Assembly: GCA_011800805.1 (NCBI GenBank) | Contig: MPNW01000921.1 | Coordinates: 23,383 to 61,180, forward strand | Direction of reading: 5' to 3' | DNA from: Hirudo medicinalis | Lineage: Eukaryota; Annelida; Clitellata; Hirudinida; Hirudinidae | Length of the DNA: 37,798 nucleotides | In this document: piece by piece, positions 12,416 to 21,782 of the stretch | Layout of the letters: each line of letters begins with the position of its first letter | Numbering within the stretch: position 1 is the first letter of the stretch | Notes under the pieces: model-generated | What the model saw: the letters and a program-made list of their open reading frames with translations, nothing else | What the model was told of the DNA's origin: nothing | Database searches by the model: none | Made by a program: the position numbers and the translations under genes

Positions 12416-12911
12416 ACAGAGCATGTTAATTTATCCATCCATCCACATTCTAGTCAACATCAGCAGCAGTTCCTCTCAAGAAAATTTGTGTCTGATCTCA
12501 AGGATGCTTGTTTTATGACAGATTCCTCTTGAACTTGTACTTTGTACGTAGTGTTGAATGTAAATAATTCCAGAGAGTTTTTCATTGAATTTGATTTCTT
12601 GTTGATTGTTACTTGTGTGTTTTCCATTAATTTAGTGATGCTTTGGCTTTTGTGATAAGGGGTGAATCTCTAAAGCTTTAGAAAATTTTTTGATTTAAGC
12701 AATCTTTGATTACAAATCGAGGTTTGGCAAAACGCTTAGGTCAATGTGTTGGATATATGCATGGCTAAGAGTAGCCATGTGGGACTTAATGAATTTGTTT
12801 TTAGCTGGACTCTTTTATCTCATTAACTAGCTGTCAAACAGTGTGTACCGATTGAGCTCTGGAGCCTGATTAGTTTGGTGGTGGTTCGACGTCAACTCAG
12901 CTCTTGTTGGC
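12416..12911. other. HIRA 3' UTR and spacer
   Basis: No exon-like segment. I see no exact AATAAA close after the stop, so the poly(A) site is not placed. Confidence 0.5.
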
Positions 12912-14010
12912 ATGGTTCCTACAGGTCCTAAATTTCTGAAATTTAGATTTTTGGTTCTAAAGAGTCCTTAAAAAACGAGGGAAGTCCTAAAAAGATTTTA
13001 AAAAATCCTAAAGCTTTACTGGAATTTATTAAATTTTATTGGGAAATCAAAAGGAGCGGGAATTCGTTACCTCTTCGTTCTAGCTGTACATGGGGGAACG
13101 CACTCAATCAGGTATCGTATTATGTTCGCTTGTCTGTTTGATCTCGTAAAGTTTTGATAACACTGCCAATTATGCCTGGAGTTTGTCCTTTCAATAGTAA
13201 CTCCAACAGGTTACTTCTTGGTACCTGTAACAGGGAGCAACGAATTTATATATTTTTAAGGAGCACATGGGGAGTCATGGCGATTACAAATTCCCGTGGA
13301 GAAATAGTCAGAAGGTTGTTAACGTTAAGCCTGGTTAACATCTCGTGAAAGGGGCTTTTCCATAAACATAACATAAACATGGTATGTGAAAATCAAAAAG
13401 AGAAGCTTAACTGCAAGAAGGATGATGAGAGATCACACCAACAGTGTTTGAAGTGTTAGTAATTTCAAAATTAATAAATCTGTTATTGGTCATCGCAAAG
13501 CATCAAGGCAGAGGCATCACTTTTATTTGGACACTTTAGACCAGGAAGAAAGGTAACTACAGTTAAAAATGCGAAGCAGAAAATGAAATGGTGGAGTTGA
13601 GAAAGAAACTGAAAACATTAAAGCATGACCGAGATTTATAAGACAACGAATTTCGCAAATTAATGGTGGAAAGAGTATGACAACCAGGAAAGGGAAGCTT
13701 TTGGTCCAGGCCAGCAGCCTAAGAAAAGAATAGTGAGGCAAAAGCTGCAGAAATTGCAAATCTAGAAAGAGAGCTTAAGCATTGAATTTTGTGTTAATAA
13801 ATTGATATTTTCAGCCTTCAAGTATTTCTATTTTGTATTACAAATCTAAATCCTCATCTAAAGTCTAAAATCTATAAAAAAAAACAATAAATAAAGTCTA
13901 AATACCGGTATATATGTTAATAATTTCGGTCCTAAAAAACTGAGTAAAAAGTCCTTAAGAGTCCTATAAAAAGTCCTAAATCTCAGTTTCCCAATTCCTG
14001 TATGAACCAT
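12912..14010. mobile_element. Decayed DNA transposon with inverted termini
   Basis: The left end ATGGTTCCTACAGG (12912-12925) matches the reverse complement of the right end CCTGTATGAACCAT (13997-14010) with one mismatch. Both subterminal zones are rich in degenerate AGTCCTAAA/TCCTTAAA words in opposite orientation, another sign of a terminal-inverted-repeat element. The interior carries a broken coding relic at 13582-13785. I could not define a target-site duplication, so the exact ends and superfamily are open. It lies between HIRA and TMEM70 and disrupts neither. Confidence 0.65.
13582..13785 (+). pseudogene. Broken coiled-coil-like coding relic in the transposon
   Basis: One frame reads NEMVELRKKLKTLKHDRDL, then three in-frame stops, then AEIANLERELKH before the final stop. 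Leucines and charged residues spaced as in heptads suggest a former coiled coil. I do not recognise the parent protein. It may be part of the element's lost ORF or captured host sequence. Confidence 0.35.
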
Positions 14011-14412
14011 GGGTTGGTTTACTTTCCGGTCGCTTCGAGCACGTTCAGCGTGTCGTCATCAATGTTGCTGCGGAGCTAATTCATAGTAAACAAATTTCAT
14101 AATAATTCATAATAAAAAATTTCTGCCTTAAAAACTCAACGAAGGCTATTCTCAGTCTTAAAGTTCTGTTGGATCGTACGCCCCTATAATCAAATTAAGA
14201 TTCATTAGTTCCGTTGCTGTGATTGCACTTGCAATTTAGTCATTTTAGTTATTGTCAACAGTGATCTAAAATCCCACAAATTCGTATTATTTTTATTATC
14301 TCAATTAACATAAATTTACGAACAACAAATATCTGATGTTAGTTCTTGGATTTGCATGTTTTGAGTGTCATTTACCTATTATCGTGCATTGTCGGTCACT
14401 TTCTGTTTGGAG
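14011..14412. other. TMEM70 upstream region
   Basis: AT-rich and non-coding. It should hold the TMEM70 promoter and 5' UTR; no TATA box is obvious. Confidence 0.45.
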
Positions 14413-15183
14413 ATGCTCAAACTTGCGAAGGGAGCTGTTGCAGTAAATTCAAAATTGTTGTCCCGATTGATTAGACTGCTTAATATGTAGAGTAAATGCA
14501 TTTTTCAGAATGTCAGCAAGTGTTGCTTCAATAAGAGCTTACCACAGGCTACCAAGAGTATTCATGCTGGAAATCAGCCACTAGGAGTACCATTGGAAAG
14601 AGAATTGCTTGGGTCTCATTATTCCCAAAAAAGATTTACTTCTACTGCTAAAGATCCATTGACAGAGCAATTTGATGTTAAACACCCAGTTAAGGGAGAT
14701 CTGGTGTATGTTGGCACCATGTACAAGACGGTGAAAAGCGTCAAAATATTTTCTCTGAGTACCAGTGTTGTTGCGGTCGCTTTACAGCCGGCTTTAATTA
14801 AACAAGTTCTTGCTAACACAACTTCAGCTGCTCTTACCATGGCTTTTGCAATGAATGCATGCATCTTTATGACTCCTGTATTCCTGCACTGGGTCAGCAA
14901 AAGATACATTACAAACATGTATTACAATGATGATGATAATACATTTACTGCTTCAACTTATTCTTTTTTTCTGCGAAGCAAAGAACACAAATTCACAGCT
15001 GAAGATGTTACTATGCCAAGGAGTGGCTCACTCTTTACATCAATCCTCATCAATGGCAAGACACCTCTCTTTCTTGATCCAGCCCTCTTTCTCAGTAAAC
15101 ATGCTTACATAAAATTGATGAAATATGATGAACCTCTTGATTGGGAAATTGATCAAAAAGAAAAAGAATCTGATTCCAAGTAG
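14413..15183 (+). CDS. TMEM70: TMEM70-like mitochondrial membrane protein, 2 exons
   Basis: Exons 14413-14442 and 14509-15183 give 234 aa (human about 260). Exon 1 encodes MLKLAKGAVA and splices in phase 0 through a 66-base intron (donor CA|GTAAAT, acceptor TTTTTCAG). The first 30 residues have five lysines and no acidic residue, a typical mitochondrial presequence. Residues about 90-108 and 118-138 are two hydrophobic segments forming the hairpin of the TMEM70/TMEM186/TMEM223 family. The polar C-terminal domain carries PRSGSLFTSILINGKTPLF. Family role: inner-membrane factor that helps assemble the ATP synthase c-ring and complex I. AATAAA follows 45 bases after the stop. Exon 1 is inferred, since exon 2 alone has no early in-frame ATG. 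Confidence 0.83.
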
Positions 15184-15228
15184 AAAGTGGATCGATGTTA
15201 ACTTTCCTCGATATTGTTTAAACATTCT

Positions 15229-15234
15229 AATAAA
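15229..15234 (+). other. Poly(A) signal of TMEM70
   Basis: AATAAA lies 45 bases after the TMEM70 stop, followed by GT/T-rich sequence around 15250-15320. Confidence 0.75.
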
Positions 15235-16401
15235 AGTTCTTAGTTTCTAAGTTTGTTGAGTGTGTCTTAGACCCAAGATGAGTTTATGTGTGTGGATGTT
15301 GTGGCTGTTATTGGGAAATTATTTTTTGATGCTGCATGCACCTTGGATAGGAAGAATATGTGGACAACTTATTGCCTTTTGTTGCTTATTGGTGGACTGA
15401 GCAAGATTTTTTCAGCTTGGCAGGTGTGGTTGCTGTTTTGAGGGGAAGGAATTTAGCCATGGTGCAAAAGGCAGGCAGAAGGATGCAGTCTGAAGTTAGC
15501 CTTGGAGTTATTGTTTTTTGACACCATTTGTGTTAAATGTGACAATGTTTATTTAAACAAAGGTTTATGTCAATTTCGATCAAACGTTTTTATTGCTGCT
15601 AATTTTGAGTGCCTGTGGTGACTTGGTTGTTATTGTCTGCCCTAAAAATAGGGTGAGTCAGTGCCGTGCGACTCGGTTGTCAGGAGCTTTGGTTTTTTTC
15701 CACCCCATTTGTTAATTTCCTCAGGTGAGGATGCTGAAGATGGTTTTTGCACAATGACTGTTTTTGACCTGAGTTTGTAATTGAGAGTTGGGTTGTGATA
15801 TGGGCCTGATCATTACAATTGAGGTATGAAAAGCTGTAAAGTTCATCATTTTGAGTTTAACTTTGTTAGACTTAATTACTTTAAAATTGGGCCGATATTT
15901 TTTCGTGACGGTGACTGTGTTTTAACATCTGCTACAAAACTTGGTGAAGGACGAAGGCATCATTGCTCTGATGATTTATAGGTACAGCATACATGTATTT
16001 CGAATCTTTTTTGGGTCAAATTTTGCGTGGGACTCTCTTTAATAGTTCACACAAAAATTCTATCGAAATTTACTTAAAAGTTGAGGTTTCCTGACCTAAC
16101 GTTGGACATGTCAGGGGTGACCAGTTGGTGGTCCCCGAGCGAAATCTCAACGATCCAAACATTCGACGGACTTGCTGCATTTGAACTACTTGCAAACTTC
16201 ATTCCGGATTGGCAATCTTTCTTATCATAACTCTCTTATCAAGACTCTCATAATCGTAAATAATTAGCGACGCGAAAAAAAAATTTTTATTACAAAATTA
16301 GCATATTTATCAGGACTGACTTCACATAAATGTTGCTCCCAGGAATAAGTTACCGGAATGATATCGCATCTTCTCGTATTGGTGAATATATATTCACTTA
16401 C
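15235..16401. other. Non-coding spacer
   Basis: About 1.2 kb of T/G-rich then AT-rich sequence. I see no exon with both splice sites and no RNA gene I recognise. Confidence 0.45.
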
Positions 16402-16536
16402 ATATTATATATGTAAATTATGTATGATATAAAATATATTATACATTATATTATATATATATATATAATATATATATATATATTATATATATATATATAT
16501 AATATATATCATCGTAATATAATATATATATATATC
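16402..16536. repeat. TA-rich palindromic tract
   Basis: Nearly continuous TA repeats interrupted by TATCATCGTAATA words, able to fold back on itself. Such tracts are unstable in cloning and sequencing. Confidence 0.85.
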
Positions 16537-16566
16537 ATCGTAAAGCACAAAATTTGGTCACAGAAA

Positions 16567-16670
16567 TTATTACTAATACTATAATTATAATAATAACAAT
16601 AATTATAATAATATAATAATAATTATTATTGTTGTTGTTGTTATTGTTAATATTATTATGGTTATTACGA
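16567..16670. repeat. AAT/ATT repeat with a GTT core
   Basis: AAT-type repeats on the left face ATT and GTT repeats on the right, giving imperfect self-complementarity. Confidence 0.75.
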
Positions 16671-17433
16671 TTAAAAATTAGATCACAAAATGTGAACAAT
16701 CACCAGAATTAGTGAATCAGCAGTCACGTGATCTTCATTTGTCACCATGCATCTTCTTATTTTGCAGTTTATTTTCATAATTTTTAATTTAACGAGTGTG
16801 AATAAAGCGGGAAGGAGAGTTTTCAATTTTATTGCAAAATACAGGAAAGGTTTGGTTCGTTTAACAAATGAAAGTCCATGTCAGAAGGCCAATACTTTGA
16901 ACCTCGAATCAACCTGAACTGCATTTTGAACAAAATTGTACTAAAACTCAAATTGGTTATTAAAACTTGACTAAGAGCCCATAATCCTTTTTTGATGTTT
17001 GAATTAAACATCCCAAATTTGATTGACACATTTTTATCTCATCTAAAACATTTGAAAATTTTCAGCATTTCAAAGTAATCATTAATCACAGCTCCTAAAA
17101 ATTGGGACCAAAAAAGCTGAAATAATTCGTGTTTCCTGGACGGGTGCCAAAGGCAGGGATGTGGGTTCTAAATGTTTCATGGGAGTCTGACGTCTGACGT
17201 CGAACACTGACGAATGCCTTTAATTGCATTTTAAGATCATTTTAGATTAAACTCTCCTTTCTTATAATCGTGATTCGAAATACGTTCAGCTTCGTATTTT
17301 TTACGAACAAAAACATCGGCCAGGCGTTCGCGTGGAGATCGTTACCACGCATGTTGTGTCTGATGAAAAATCAATCCGATACTGCAGTCAGTGAGTGATT
17401 GCAAAGCAACTGACTCAACAAACCATGTGTGTT
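16671..17433. other. Non-coding spacer
   Basis: No supported gene. A small minus-strand frame at 16829-17029 has no recognisable features and is treated as chance. Confidence 0.45.
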
Positions 17434-17769
17434 TCATTCTGCAGCGTCGAGTAGAAATATCAACTCATCACCCGTTTGGACGAGCTGCTCAGAAGAGCTG
17501 CAATTTCTCGAGACTATCAGTCGAAAATTATTTGCCTCAGCATGCAAACATTTAATGCGATATACTTCTCGCTGATCCATATAAAGGACCGAGTTATCGT
17601 CCAAGTAGAAAGACCAACTCAGCCTCGGAAGGCAACAGCTGTCGTGTGTAATTTGCAGTCTCTCTAGTACTTCGACGTGTCTCAAGTCAGCACAACATGG
17701 AGTTAACTGAGGGCATATGTTTGCATTTGTTTTTCGACTGATAGCGGTGCAGACGTGCTTTAAGGTCAT
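17434..17769 (-). CDS. Minus-strand ORF, 111 aa, unknown, doubtful
   Basis: This open frame starts 125 bases from the ATG of the HSP20-domain gene and points away from it. The C-terminal half (LYMDQREVYRIKCLHAEANN...) looks protein-like, mixing charged and hydrophobic residues, but there is no recognised domain. It covers what should be the promoter and leader of the plus-strand gene. It could be a divergent gene, an exon, or a chance frame. Confidence 0.2.
   Translation of the reverse strand: MTLKHVCTAISRKTNANICPQLTPCCADLRHVEVLERLQITHDSCCLPRLSWSFYLDDNSVLYMDQREVYRIKCLHAEANNFRLIVSRNCSSSEQLVQTGDELIFLLDAAE
17580..17585 (+). promoter_or_regulatory. Possible TATA box of the HSP20-domain gene
   Basis: TATAAA within CATATAAAGGACC, about 310 bases before the ATG. 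If used, it implies a leader near 280 bases or a small leader intron. Motif only. Confidence 0.3.
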
Positions 17770-17771
17770 TT

Positions 17772-17786
17772 GGAATCTTCTTGATT
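17772..17786 (+). promoter_or_regulatory. Possible heat-shock element
   Basis: GGAATCTTCTTGATT reads as the alternating units nGAAn, nTTCn and nGAnn: two perfect and one partial HSF pentamer. It lies about 110 bases before the ATG of a gene with an alpha-crystallin domain. Three-unit matches occur by chance in AT-rich DNA, so this is a weak call. Confidence 0.25.
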
Positions 17787-17893
17787 AAGACATGATGTCA
17801 TCCGTTGTTAGGGGTGACTGTAAGACACTTCTATTCTCAAGCCAATTTATTTACAAACAGACTTTCAGCCTGGAATAACATCGAGGCGCTTTC

Positions 17894-19342
17894 ATGAATT
17901 CGCGCCAAACGCAGAGAACATTACCTGGACGTGGATCAGTTCTGCTGGTCAGTTTTCCAACTCTTTTGGATCGGAGCTCTTCGCCGCCTCTGATCACAAA
18001 CCCCAAAACGGCTCCACATGTCACCAGCCAATTTGTTCGCCTTGGAGAATCTCCTCTTTCCAGGCTGACATCACCGCTACATGGAAGATCGTCCTCCAAA
18101 GTACTCCGGGAGAACAATTCCCTCCAGAATTCCGACCCCCAATGGAGGAGTTTTCCGTTGTCTGGCAATAAAAAGTCATTCAGTGCCCTTGACCTGAGGT
18201 CGGCACAAAAAATATCTCACGACCAGAGCAAGAATTTGTGGCCAAAAAGAAGTAACGCTTACTCGAAACTTGCAAATTCAGGCGGTATTGAAAACCTCAC
18301 GAATGGAAGTCAGTATCGAAGCGTTTCAACATCCACAAACTTCGCTGGAAACAAAAATACTTACGCTCACGGATCTATTTTGAAGAAAAGCGAAAACCAC
18401 CCAGATGATTACGAGGCCAGCTACGACGAGTTCATCTCTTCCATGAAATCAAAACGAAAAGTTTTATTCAAAAACAAAGTCTCTGTCTTCCGATTCGACA
18501 GCGACGGAGAGAGTGGTCAGAGTCACTCTGAGTGTGCCAAGAATCAAACGCTCCAATATCGCCGTCAGAGAAGTATGACCTCAAAAGGTGCCTTCATTCC
18601 TCCCCTAAAGTCTCTTCCTCCCCCTCCTCCTCTTCATTCGTCTCTCGTGGTGCCTTTCCAGCGTCAAAAGGTCTTTCCAACGAAATTGAAACCAAAAAGT
18701 TCGATCAGAAACGAAAGCGTGTACTTAATTCTTGGAGATGAGATGAACGAAAAGGAACGTGTGCATTCCAGCAGTAACGGTGGATCGTCTACCTCAAGCA
18801 TTCTCAGTAACTACAGCGCTTCCCCTCAGCCATCGCGACAACACGAATATGAATCCATCCTCTACAAAACGCCGTCGGGTGCCTCCATAATCAACAATTC
18901 TTCGAAAGAACAAGATGACGACAGTCTTTCAAACTCTGTCGGCTCCTCAAAATCTTCCAAGGAAACGTCTGGACTCGCAAACTCCAAGCCATCGAAAAAC
19001 AGCGACAATTCGTCCAGCAACACCTCATCCACCTTCAGCAACAGCAACAACGACCTCCTTCGTCATCCGAAGAAGGAAACCACGTTTGGGTACCACGTGA
19101 CCAGTGACTCGAACAAACTGGTCATAACCGTCAAACTGGGTCTCACCCTCCACCCCAACGACGTTCTCGTCAAGGCCAACAAGAACGGCACAAAATTGCG
19201 CATCGTTACCAATCCCGATTCCAGCACCAGCATCAAGTTGGACGAACAAATCATGCTCCCCATTCAACTCAACCCCTACAAACTTTCAGCCAAAATCGAC
19301 CAAACTGGTAACCTCATGATAGAGGCTCCCATATCGAAATAG
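17894..19342 (+). CDS. Intronless HSP20-domain protein with long disordered N-terminus, 482 aa
   Basis: A single open exon from ATG 17894 to TAG 19340-19342; an in-frame stop lies 18 bases upstream. Residues about 393-482 form a complete alpha-crystallin domain. They run from an N-terminal beta strand (FGYHVTSDSNKLVITVKL) through the HPNDVLVKA segment to the hallmark closing pattern LPIQLNPYKLSAKIDQTGNLMIEAP. The preceding 390 residues are low in hydrophobics and rich in Ser, Asn and Lys, with a five-proline run near residue 235 and a dense Ser/Asn tract at about 330-385. This arm is far longer than in typical small heat-shock proteins (about 150-250 aa in total). SKRKVLF near residue 185 matches the RVxF protein-phosphatase-1 docking pattern. 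Likely a chaperone-like or scaffold protein; partner and compartment unknown. Poly(A) candidates at 20218 and 20256. Confidence 0.8.
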   Translation: MNSRQTQRTLPGRGSVLLVSFPTLLDRSSSPPLITNPKTAPHVTSQFVRLGESPLSRLTSPLHGRSSSKVLRENNSLQNSDPQWRSFPLSGNKKSFSALDLRSAQKISHDQSKNLWPKRSNAYSKLANSGGIENLTNGSQYRSVSTSTNFAGNKNTYAHGSILKKSENHPDDYEASYDEFISSMKSKRKVLFKNKVSVFRFDSDGESGQSHSECAKNQTLQYRRQRSMTSKGAFIPPLKSLPPPPPLHSSLVVPFQRQKVFPTKLKPKSSIRNESVYLILGDEMNEKERVHSSSNGGSSTSSILSNYSASPQPSRQHEYESILYKTPSGASIINNSSKEQDDDSLSNSVGSSKSSKETSGLANSKPSKNSDNSSSNTSSTFSNSNNDLLRHPKKETTFGYHVTSDSNKLVITVKLGLTLHPNDVLVKANKNGTKLRIVTNPDSSTSIKLDEQIMLPIQLNPYKLSAKIDQTGNLMIEAPISK

Positions 19343-19562
19343 ACTTTCAAAGCTTTCTCTCGCTACGATCTCACACAAAGTTCATGGAAACGTAGAGAGG
19401 CTCAGGCGATTCAAGTATCTGGAACCGGGAGTGTTTCTCTCCAATCCTGTTTGCGGAAGTAGAAGCGACATTATTAGTGATGACCAATCTCTGAGGATTG
19501 CATACCGAACAGCTGAGCAAACATGGAAAAGGGGATTCATGGAACTCCTCGCCGTGAAATCC

Positions 19563-19640
19563 TATCACCATCATCATCAAGATCACCACCACCATCATCA
19601 TCATCATCATCATCGTCGTCGTCGTCATCATCATCATCAG
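19563..19640. repeat. CAT/CGT trinucleotide repeat
   Basis: CAT and CAC triplets pass into CGT triplets, in the presumed 3' UTR or downstream of the HSP20-domain gene. Confidence 0.85.
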
Positions 19641-19754
19641 CGTATCGTTTTTCTCGTTACCATCGCCACCGTCACCGTCGTGCACCTCTTTGTACGTGTA
19701 TTCGTTTGTACGCCTCCGATTGACCACGAAACAAGCAGTTGCACGAATGATGCA

Positions 19755-19788
19755 GTTGTTGTTGTTGTTGTTATGTTGTTGTTGTTGT
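19755..19788. repeat. GTT microsatellite
   Basis: Short GTT run with one interruption. Confidence 0.8.
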
Positions 19789-19973
19789 GCCTCGCAAGAT
19801 GGTCAACGTTCTCGGGTTTTCCACAACTGAACATTTGCACGCTTTCCATCAAACGTCATTCCTTGTCAATAATTACTCGACAAATAGTTTTATGTACTTT
19901 TAATTGGAACTGATGGACCATTTAATGTCATTAATTATGTATTTTTATGCGCAGTAACTCCAAGGCCGCTTGA

Positions 19974-20020
19974 ATGACATTTATGACATTTTATGACATT
20001 TCATGACATTACACGACATT
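19974..20020. repeat. TTATGACATT tandem repeat, about 4.7 copies
   Basis: Ten-base units with small changes, rich in TGACATT. Confidence 0.75.
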
Positions 20021-20217
20021 AATGCTTGCATCGACTGACTTTTCACTTAACCACTTTGTAACCATTGTAATTGAACTGCCACTTGCTAAACGTTATCATG
20101 CAATTCATGAATTCTTAATGGGGCCATTTTATTTTTCCATGTATTTTCTATTGTTGTGAGATTATTGCTTCGGTTTTTCATTGCTTCAATCTTGCCTTCG
20201 TCCGCCATAAAATTGCA

Positions 20218-20223
20218 AATAAA
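20218..20223 (+). other. Candidate poly(A) signal
   Basis: AATAAA about 875 bases after the HSP20-domain stop, with a second AATAAA at 20256-20261. Either could end that transcript. Confidence 0.35.
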
Positions 20224-20261
20224 TGTTTCAGATTTAAGTTCGAAATGTTTAAATGAAATAA

Positions 20262-20977
20262 AACAGCATTTATTTTAAGGCGATGAAATCAAAGAAATCA
20301 GTAAATCGACGAGATAAATTATTCGTTGACACGAAAATAAATAAGCCAATGTTCGTTGGAAATCACAGAAATATTATTTAAAAAATCTAAGACAAGTGAA
20401 AACTTAAAACTTCTGTTGTACAAAAGTATTCTTAGAAAATGAGAAATCTTATAACTTTGAAAATTGAAAAAAGGGAAAACTGAAATGTCATTGTGGACCA
20501 AAGAATCACAACTCGTCCAACTAACACGAGACAGAATGATTCAATTCATAATCACAATTATGAACTAACCACCCAACATTGGAAACTCAAAAAAGCAATA
20601 AATTAATAATGGATCGCTAATAAAAAGCTGGGAACAAAAGTCGCTGAAAAGTGGTCAGTGATTTAAACCCGGAAAACAATGAAATGATGGAGTGTGGAAA
20701 TTCCAAACAGCTCGGGCAGCGTGCATCGCATGCGGAGATGATGAAGATGACGATGAACACGAGGATGATGGCGCTAATTCTTTCATTCATCTTGCCACAT
20801 TGACCGATCCCGAGCAGCTGACCACAGCTGATGTTTTAAAGGTCCATCTGCTTCGCTTCTCTCCCAGGAACAGATTCATCGAAAAACATCGTTGATTCTT
20901 CTTTAAAGATGAGAAAAGAAGGAGTTTCATTGAACTGTTTTGCCGAGGAGCTCACGTGAGGAAAACTTGGAAGAAGG
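20262..20977. other. Spacer with an unassigned open frame
   Basis: A plus-strand frame at 20692-20895 reads GDDEDDDEHEDDGANSF then LTDPEQLTTADVLKVHL, which looks protein-like. It has no ATG, and an in-frame stop sits just upstream with no good acceptor. It may be a missed 5' exon of the FERM gene or chance. Confidence 0.3.
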
Positions 20978-21115
20978 ATGAAGGGGAAGACGAACAAGAA
21001 GGTCAAGGACAGACAGGACTCTCAGGAAAGCAACGTCAGTACGCAAACCTCGTCTTCCATCAGAGAATTTGAACTTTTCCAGCAGTTTTGTTCCCCTGAT
21101 ACAATTCCTTGTAAG
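20978..21115 (+). CDS. Possible alternative 5' exon of the 4.1-type gene
   Basis: ATG 20978 follows an in-frame stop at 20957 and opens 46 codons that end at a strong donor (AAG|GTGAGT) in phase 0. The peptide is basic and then Ser/Gln-rich (MKGKTNKKVKDRQDSQES...). It could join the FERM exon in frame through an internal acceptor at GACAGGCAG|AAG near 21893-21901, giving an alternative N-terminus to the ATG at 21783. No transcript evidence is visible, and it could belong to another gene. Confidence 0.35.
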
Positions 21116-21120
21116 GTGAG

Positions 21121-21782
21121 TTTCGCAGGAATAACTTGAATTGTCACGGAAATTAGAAAATGAAACTGAAAGAGTGACTGTTGGCTTAAATGTTGATTAA
21201 CTTTTAGTGTTTCCATTTTCTTGTATTTATTAATTGGGCACTTTTACATCTATTTATTTCGTATTTTCATCTTTTCAACATTTCATTTTACAACTTTCCA
21301 TTTTAATGCCGTTTTTAACTTCGGATTGAATTCAGAGAAATGTAATAATTGTAAGAAAAAACCAGACAAAATCAAGTAATTAATTATAAATTAGTTTTGC
21401 ATATTGTGGTTGTTTTCATTCACATTTCATCAGCCTAACAACTGATATTTCTAAAAGTTAATAACAACTGTTATAATAAACTAGAATTAAGTGTGAATTT
21501 CAGCTAAAACTTAATAATGTATAACGTTAGAAATAATTTTCGCGAGTTTGAACTTTTCTTTCGTGAACAAAATCAGCTTCTTCAAGGCATTGAGAAACTC
21601 ACCATAAATATTTTAGCGCTGCTTTCACGACAAGAGGAAAGTGTCGTGGAAGTTGAGAAGTGAGATTAAACGATTTACATTTAAAATCATATCAATCACA
21701 AGGACAGTCCATTAAGAGCATGGACACCTGGAGAATTCCAGCAGAAGTTGTTGGAAGAAGCATCTCCGCTTAACGTTGTTCC
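21121..21782. other. Intron or spacer before the FERM exons
   Basis: Mostly AT-rich. An exon-like piece at about 21619-21660 (TTTTAG|CGCTGC... AGAA|GTGAGA) and an open stretch at about 21711-21820 reading PLRAWTPGEFQQKLLEEASP are noted, but I could not chain either in phase to the FERM frame. Confidence 0.4.

Noticed and set aside
13154..13348. 64-aa ORF inside the transposon
   Set aside because: No family, no splice context, within a decayed element; treated as chance.
16829..17029. 66-aa minus-strand ORF
   Set aside because: AT-rich chance frame with no features.
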